Positions 5,755 through 9,390 of a stretch of DNA of 9,390 bases are shown in pieces. Position 1 is the first letter of the stretch; every line of letters starts with the position of its first letter. The notes under the pieces were generated by a model. That model did not search any database. It saw only the letters and a list, made by a program, of their open reading frames with translations, and was not told the origin of the DNA. This DNA is from Thermoleophilia bacterium (lineage in GTDB: Bacteria; Actinomycetota; Thermoleophilia; Gaiellales; SKUG01), in contig JAOPYU010000338.1 in assembly GCA_025964455.1 (NCBI GenBank), positions 1 through 9,390 on the forward strand, given 5' to 3'. The translations under genes and the position numbers were made by a program.

Positions 5755-5804
5755 TTAACTATTGACTGACTATAGATGGATTTCTATCGATAATCAATAG
5801 TCAG
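5755..5804. repeat. Operator-like array of four 11 bp half-sites
   Basis: Two adjacent forward copies, TTAACTATTGA (5755-5765) and CTGACTATAGA (5766-5776), face two adjacent reverse copies across a 6 nt spacer: 5783-5793 (reads TTATCGATAGA) and 5794-5804 (reads CTGACTATTGA). The third named copy, 5783-5793, is weak (7 of 11 against CTGACTATAGA). Copies 5766-5776 and 5794-5804 share 10 of 11 bases. The array is centred at 5779.5, so ACTATTGA/TCAATAGT and ATAGA/TCTAT are symmetric about one point. It covers the -10 and -35 of the operon promoter. A natural binder would be the HTH protein encoded at 4875-5081. Confidence 0.6.
5769..5797 (-). promoter_or_regulatory. Sigma-70-type promoter of the DUF2975/HTH/NDH-2 operon
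   Basis: On the reverse strand, TTGATT (5792-5797) is a -35 element with four of six consensus bases. TATAGT (5769-5774) is a -10 element with five of six. The spacer is exactly 17 nt. The block is strikingly AT-rich against its GC-rich surroundings. Transcription would start near 5762, giving a leader of about 30 nt that contains the GGAGG ribosome site of the small membrane protein. Both hexamers overlap the repeated 11 bp half-sites, so the promoter should be directly controlled by whatever binds them. Confidence 0.7.
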
Positions 5805-5808
5805 CGGT

Positions 5809-6456
5809 TCAGGCGCCTGTTCGGATCACGTCGCGGAGCCCGGTCACGACCTCGGCGGCGCGCTGGATGCCCGTGCGCGCATGGCGCCGAGCGTCCTCCG
5901 TGTCGTTCACGTCGAGCGCGCGCTGCACGCCGAGCAGGTCCTCGATGAGACCGGCATTGACGGCCGTGATCTGCCGCTCGAGCTGCTCGCGTCGACCCAG
6001 CGTCTCCTGCACCCGCGTGAGCCGGACCGATGTCTCGTGCTCCGCCGTGCGATCGTGGGACACCGACAACATGTGGTTCTCGCCGAGCGGGATCCCGACC
6101 ACATCGAGCCGCACGTCGTAGGCGATGTCGCCGTAGGTCCCCGTGAGGCGCACGCCCTCCTGGGTGAAGGGTTCTCCCGTCTCCAGCGACGCCACGAAGC
6201 GGTCGAAGAGTCCAACCTCCTGGAAGGCAGGGATCACCTCGAACAGCGGCTTGCCGTACGTCTCGGTGCGGTCGGGCGACGTGGCCGAGGCCGCGAGGTT
6301 GGAGTACTCGATGCAGAAATCCTCGATGACCCCGTCGTCATCCCGGATCGCTGACACGATCGACGCGGAGATCGGCATGTGCTCGAGCGCGAGCGCTGCG
6401 AGGGGAACATCTCCGACGGCAGGGAATCCGGCGAGGATCGCAAGGGGGTCAGGCAT
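5809..6456 (-). CDS. PAS-domain protein with degenerate DHp-like hairpin
   Basis: A soluble 215-residue sensor-like protein. One PAS domain covers about residues 22-136, from LEHMPISASIVSAIRDDDGVI through YGKPLFEVIP and GLFDRFVASLETGEP to MLSVSHDRTAEHE. A long helix follows (about 137-165) and then a second helical pair (about 160-212). This pair aligns without gaps to residues 195-237 of the GAF protein encoded at 2315-3061, with 8 identical positions of 43 and many conservative changes, but the phosphoacceptor His is replaced by Asn167 and the HDxxxQ motif is lost. No ATPase, cyclase or phosphodiesterase domain follows. It may act as a dimerising sensor or kinase partner. The PAS ligand is unknown. 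A weak AGGG precedes the ATG. The gene sits 54 nt after the decarboxylase. Confidence 0.85.
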   Translation of the reverse strand: MPDPLAILAGFPAVGDVPLAALALEHMPISASIVSAIRDDDGVIEDFCIEYSNLAASATSPDRTETYGKPLFEVIPAFQEVGLFDRFVASLETGEPFTQEGVRLTGTYGDIAYDVRLDVVGIPLGENHMLSVSHDRTAEHETSVRLTRVQETLGRREQLERQITAVNAGLIEDLLGVQRALDVNDTEDARRHARTGIQRAAEVVTGLRDVIRTGA

Positions 6457-6510
6457 GATCCGACACCCTACCGTGCCAGAAGCATTCGCTCGCCATCTCG
6501 GACCGGGCGA

Positions 6511-8178
6511 TCACTTCGCGCGCACGACGCGGAACGTCGCGAGCGAGGGGTCCGTCGTGCCCTCCATGAGCCCGCCTGCCGCGACCACCATCTGCAGGTA
6601 CTCGACGATCGGCGCCGTGATGCGCTGCCCCGGTGCCAGCACGGGGACGCCGGGCGGGTAGGGGGTGACGAGGTCTGCCGCGATGCGCCCGTCGGCCTGG
6701 TCCCACGGCACGTCCTCGGTCTGCGCGAAGAACGCGTCGCGCGGCAGCATCGCCTGCTCGCTGCGGATCCGATCCCCGGTGGGGATGAGCCCGGGACCGA
6801 ACGTCGTCGCGCCCTGCTGCTCGCCCACGTCGCCTGCGGTGCGTCCCCCGGGCGGGTCTCCCGCGCCGCGCGGCGCCGTCGTGACGGCCTCGTGTGGCTG
6901 GTCGGAGGTGTGGGCGTCGACCATGGCCCGCAGTGCCGCCACGAGCCGCTCGATGTGCTCAGGCTCGTGCATCGCGCTGATGCAGGGCATGATCCTGCGA
7001 TGGTCCATGAGCTCGAACGTCACCGACGGGTGATCCTCGAGCCAGTCGCTCGCCTGGTAGCCAGTGATGCCGATCGGATGGACCTCGATGAGCACGTGCG
7101 TGGGATCGGCCCGCACGACGCCGTCCTGGGCCTCGAGCTCGTCGACGCCCACCACGTGCAGCTCGGGCACCTCCTCCGCGATCCGTCGCCGGGCCAGCTC
7201 GGACATCTCGATTGCGTTGGCGATCAGCGTGCGCCCGTCACGGACGTACTGGGCTCGCGCACCGTCGATGCTCGAGAGCAGCACGGTCGACATGCTGGTC
7301 GACTTCTCCAGCTCGAAGCAGAGCGTTAGCCGGTCCGCGTCGATGCGGGAGCCCTGCACGTGGATGACCGAGGTCTGCGTCAGGCCGCTCATCGACTTGT
7401 GGAGCGATCCGAACACCATGTCGGCGCCGCAGTCGAGCGGGCTCTCCGGCAGCACGGGGTGGCCGCCGAACAGGTACTCGACGCCCCACGCGTCATCGAT
7501 CGCGAGCGGCACGTCGCGCTCATGGCACAGCTCCGCGATGGCGCGCACGTCTGCAGCACCGCCGTAGAAGTCGGGGGACGTGATGAACGCACCGCGAGCG
7601 CCGGGGTGCGCCTGGAACGCTCGCGCAACCTCGTCGGGCGTCGGCGGATGCGCGATCTCGAGCTCGTGGTTCCAGGACGGCTCGAGCCACACGGGTTCGA
7701 TGCCGCCGAGCACGAGCGCTGCGATCACGCTCTTGTGGGCGTTGCGGGAGATGAGCAGCTGGTCGCCGGGTCCGGCCAGGGTGAGGATCGCGACGCGCAC
7801 GCTCATGGAGCTGCCGTTGGTCACGAACATCGTCGTGTCGGCGCCAACGGCGTCCGCGAACAGGTTCTGCGCGGTCTCGAGCACGCCCCACGAGTGGTCG
7901 CGTCGGTCGAGCCCGTGGCTGAGCGGCAGGTCGGCCCGAACCACGTCGCGGCCCGCCCATCGCTCGACCTCGGGCGCGATTCCTCGTCCGCCGATGTGCA
8001 CCGGGATGCTGAACGGGAGGGTGTCGCGCTCCCAGAACCGCTCGATCGCGGAGGCGAACGGCACGGTGTCCTGCGCCCGTTGGGCGGGACTGCGCTCCGC
8101 CTCCGCGGACCGCTTGTCGAGCGTCTCCTGCTTGGCCTCGTCGAGCGCAGCCTTCTGGGATTCGGTAATGGTAGCCAT
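6511..8178 (-). CDS. PLP-dependent Orn/Lys/Arg-type decarboxylase family protein
   Basis: A 555-residue cytosolic fold-type I PLP enzyme of the Orn/Lys/Arg decarboxylase family, most like the short form without the N-terminal wing domain. The PLP lysine is Lys261 in GSLHKSMSGLTQTSVIHVQG, where the SxHK...Q pattern is clear. Cofactor-contacting elements are TNGSS (120-124), RNAHKS (145-150) and Asp228 in IDDAWG (227-232). The C-terminal part with VTPYPPGVPVLAPG (504-517) is typical. Two positions differ from Bacillus SpeA-type enzymes: DEAHG is DDAWG, with Trp231 as in the E. coli LdcI type, and the early PxHKxG reads PVHIGG (59-64). Residues 425-460 form a Gly/Pro-rich linker. The product (cadaverine, putrescine or agmatine) cannot be decided, and a non-decarboxylase activity is possible. 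The ATG at 8178 has only a weak ribosome site. Confidence 0.87.
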   Translation of the reverse strand: MATITESQKAALDEAKQETLDKRSAEAERSPAQRAQDTVPFASAIERFWERDTLPFSIPVHIGGRGIAPEVERWAGRDVVRADLPLSHGLDRRDHSWGVLETAQNLFADAVGADTTMFVTNGSSMSVRVAILTLAGPGDQLLISRNAHKSVIAALVLGGIEPVWLEPSWNHELEIAHPPTPDEVARAFQAHPGARGAFITSPDFYGGAADVRAIAELCHERDVPLAIDDAWGVEYLFGGHPVLPESPLDCGADMVFGSLHKSMSGLTQTSVIHVQGSRIDADRLTLCFELEKSTSMSTVLLSSIDGARAQYVRDGRTLIANAIEMSELARRRIAEEVPELHVVGVDELEAQDGVVRADPTHVLIEVHPIGITGYQASDWLEDHPSVTFELMDHRRIMPCISAMHEPEHIERLVAALRAMVDAHTSDQPHEAVTTAPRGAGDPPGGRTAGDVGEQQGATTFGPGLIPTGDRIRSEQAMLPRDAFFAQTEDVPWDQADGRIAADLVTPYPPGVPVLAPGQRITAPIVEYLQMVVAAGGLMEGTTDPSLATFRVVRAK

Positions 8179-8295
8179 GTTGCGCTAGCTACCCGGGGCG
8201 CTGGTCGTTGAACGAGCCACCGAGCAAGGACACGTGCCCGGCAACACCGAGGTGGTGTCAGCCGAGCACGTGGGCCTGCAACGACGCGAGGTCGG
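8179..8295 (-). terminator. Gap with an imperfect hairpin between DoxX-like and decarboxylase genes
   Basis: This 117 bp gap holds an imperfect stem at 8239-8264. CGGC (8239-8242) pairs with GCCG (8261-8264), and ACACC (8244-8248) pairs with GGTGT (8254-8258) around a 5 nt loop, with a one-sided bulge. No U-run follows on the reverse strand, so it is at best an attenuator or weak terminator. CACGTG occurs twice nearby (8231-8236 and 8267-8272). No clear promoter was found. Confidence 0.25.
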
Positions 8296-8922
8296 TCAGC
8301 GGAGGAAGGCGTGGCGCTGCACCAGGGGCAACGCGCGCCAACGGTCCCCGAGGCCCCAGGTGCGGTCGGCGCCGGCCAGGGCGATGACCGCGAGCGCGAT
8401 CGCATAGATGACGTGCTCGTCGACGACGGGGTTGTTCTCGCCCCACACCGAGCCAGCGGTGTACATGAGGGTCATGATCGCGATACCGCTGATCGCCGCG
8501 ACGCGGATACCGACGCCCACCATGAGCGCGGCGCCGACCCCGAGCATCCCGAGCATGAACAACCAATCCACGACCGCATGGCCCGCCAGGTTGGAGTACA
8601 GGCTCGTGAACGGCTCCTTGGTGTTGAGGCCGAAGGTCAGGAAGCCCTCGGTGGGGGATCCTCCGTTGATCCAGGCAGCATCGCTGAAGTAGTCGATCGT
8701 CCCGGTCTCGGGGTTGCGCCCGGTCGCGAAGCCCAGCCCGATCGCCTTGTCGAGGAACGCCCACAGGAACACGAAGCCCAGCGAGATGCGCATCACCGCC
8801 ATGGCGCGCAGGGCGCCGATACCGACGACGCTCTCGGTGCCCGCCGCAGGACGCGATCCCTTCGAGGAGACGACATCGGCCAGGACCGGGGTCGGGGTGG
8901 ACGAACGTGGGGTGGTGGCCAT
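8296..8922 (-). CDS. DoxX-like integral membrane protein
   Basis: A 208-residue inner-membrane protein of the DoxX/DoxD type, a family named for a thiosulfate:quinone oxidoreductase or terminal oxidase subunit; many members have no proven role. A polar, Pro/Thr-rich N-terminus (1-35) precedes a helix at about 38-58 with the signature RISLGFVFLWAFLDKAIGLGF. A periplasmic-type loop (66-115) follows, containing NPETGTIDYF and INGGSPTEGFL. Further helices lie at about 117-137, 141-159 and 169-185, with GENNPVVDEHVIYAIAL (161-177) before the last. The ATG at 8922 is preferred over an in-frame ATG at 8961 because AGAGG at 8930-8934 lies 7 nt upstream. It follows the aldehyde dehydrogenase on the same strand by 117 bp and might be co-transcribed. 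A redox or quinone role is inferred from the family only. Confidence 0.85.
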   Translation of the reverse strand: MATTPRSSTPTPVLADVVSSKGSRPAAGTESVVGIGALRAMAVMRISLGFVFLWAFLDKAIGLGFATGRNPETGTIDYFSDAAWINGGSPTEGFLTFGLNTKEPFTSLYSNLAGHAVVDWLFMLGMLGVGAALMVGVGIRVAAISGIAIMTLMYTAGSVWGENNPVVDEHVIYAIALAVIALAGADRTWGLGDRWRALPLVQRHAFLR

Positions 8923-9039
8923 GATGCTGCCTCTCGGATCGATGGGTGCTGCTCTGACCACAGCGTGGCACCCGACCGATGTCGGTCCATCCGGGAGGTC
9001 ACCGCCTCGAGTGCGGCAAATTACGCTGACGCGTCCGGC
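8923..9039. promoter_or_regulatory. Intergenic region with two inverted repeats upstream of the DoxX-like gene
   Basis: The gap between the aldehyde dehydrogenase stop and the DoxX-like start contains a perfect palindrome, GACCGA-TG-TCGGTC (8974-8987). It also has a 6 bp dyad of GGGTGC (8944-8949) and GCACCC (8968-8973) with CTG/CAG pairing inside. These abut each other. The AGAGG ribosome site is at 8930-8934. No U-run follows either stem on the reverse strand, so an operator or leader structure is as likely as a terminator. Confidence 0.35.
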
Positions 9040-9390
9040 TCAGGTCACCGGGTAGCGCGAATACTCCTCGAAGTTCCCGTAGAGCTGCTCGTTCGGATCC
9101 TCGGCCGAGGTGGTCACGGCGTGGACCAGCAGGTCCCCGCCGACGAACGCCCCGCGCCAGCTGGCTCCGCGCCCGCCGAACACCTCCTCGCGATCGCCAC
9201 GCGACCGCGGCTTGTTGATACCGACCTTGAAGGCGCGCAGCTCCTCGGAGACGCGCGCCGCGAACTCCGCATCGTCGGTCGCGAGCGAGGCCACGAGCGC
9301 GCCGTTGGAGACGTTCATCTCCGCCAGGAGCTCGGCTTCGGTGTCGACGACGACGATCGAGTCGAGCGGCCCGAACGGTTCGCTGTGACG
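9040..9390 (-). CDS. Aldehyde dehydrogenase family protein, C-terminal end (cut by window edge)
   Basis: The last 116 residues of an NAD(P)-dependent aldehyde dehydrogenase, which oxidises an aldehyde to the carboxylate in the cytosol. The frame is open through the right edge, so the start and the catalytic Cys and Glu lie outside. Visible family features are EPFGP (residues 4-8 of the visible part), the Glu-x-Phe-Gly-Pro motif whose Glu contacts the NAD ribose, then VVVDTEAELLAEMNVSNGALVASLATDD (13-40), FKVGINKPRSRGDREEVFGG and SWRGAFVGGDLLVHAVT. The ending YGNFEEYSRYPVT is complete with a TGA at 9040-9042. The substrate cannot be told from this end. The nearest neighbour on the same strand is the DoxX-like gene 117 bp downstream. 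Confidence 0.92.
   Translation of the reverse strand, partial: RHSEPFGPLDSIVVVDTEAELLAEMNVSNGALVASLATDDAEFAARVSEELRAFKVGINKPRSRGDREEVFGGRGASWRGAFVGGDLLVHAVTTSAEDPNEQLYGNFEEYSRYPVT

Noticed and set aside
5758..5801. Reading the 8 bp dyad ACTATTGA/TCAATAGT as a terminator of the PAS gene
   Set aside because: The stem is AT-rich with a 28 nt spacer and no U-run. The same block makes a much better promoter and operator.
6379..7329. Forward open frames opposite the decarboxylase (also 7360-8211 and 7580-8188)
   Set aside because: They are antisense to a well-supported PLP enzyme and give low-complexity proteins.
8231..8272. Repeated CACGTG (G-box-like) sequences
   Set aside because: Two 6 bp palindromes in GC-rich DNA are expected by chance and have no paired arrangement or neighbouring promoter.
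1..9390. CRISPR arrays, tRNA or rRNA genes, insertion sequences
   Set aside because: No regularly spaced repeats, transposase motifs, terminal repeats or RNA-gene signatures were found on either strand.

Overview
This 9.4 kb window is uniformly GC-rich bacterial DNA with tightly packed genes, frequent 1-4 bp start/stop overlaps, a GTG start and high-GC third codon positions. Together with a manganese catalase, a type II NADH dehydrogenase, a DoxX-like membrane protein and free-standing signalling domains, this points to an actinobacterium, perhaps a deep-branching soil lineage. The phylum call is an inference from composition and gene style, because there is no rRNA or marker gene here. No mobile element, tRNA, rRNA or CRISPR array was seen.

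Left part. A manganese catalase (reverse strand, cut by the left edge) and a complete metallo-beta-lactamase-fold hydrolase (489-1235, forward) diverge from a 135 bp gap. A 147 bp gap full of inverted repeats then precedes a forward operon of three signalling genes: two receiver-only response regulators (1383-1892 and 1938-2318) and a GAF protein (2315-3061). The GAF protein ends in a phosphoacceptor-type helical hairpin (HDEVVQ) but has no kinase ATPase domain. Its stop codon shares the palindrome CTAG with the stop of the converging reverse-strand operon.

Middle. Reading on the reverse strand from 5730 down to 3058 is an operon of a small two-helix membrane protein, a DUF2975 membrane protein, a 68-residue YozG-like HTH regulator, an NDH-2 NADH:quinone oxidoreductase and a hypothetical protein. 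A good sigma-70-type promoter (about 5769-5797) lies inside an AT-rich block. That block has four copies of an 11 bp half-site arranged as two inverted tandem pairs, probably the operator for the HTH protein.

Right part, all reverse strand. There is a PAS protein (5809-6456) whose C-terminal hairpin resembles that of the GAF protein but has Asn in place of the phosphoacceptor His. It is followed by an atypical short PLP-dependent Orn/Lys/Arg-type decarboxylase (6511-8178), a DoxX-like membrane protein (8296-8922) and the C-terminal end of an aldehyde dehydrogenase cut by the right edge.

The main candidate for something new is the signalling set: receivers without output domains, a GAF/DHp protein without ATPase, and a PAS protein with a degenerate DHp. 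Together these could form a partner-dependent or phosphatase-type phosphorelay. The second candidate is the four-half-site operator over the promoter of the DUF2975/HTH/NDH-2 operon. The other genes look like ordinary redox, stress and metabolic functions.
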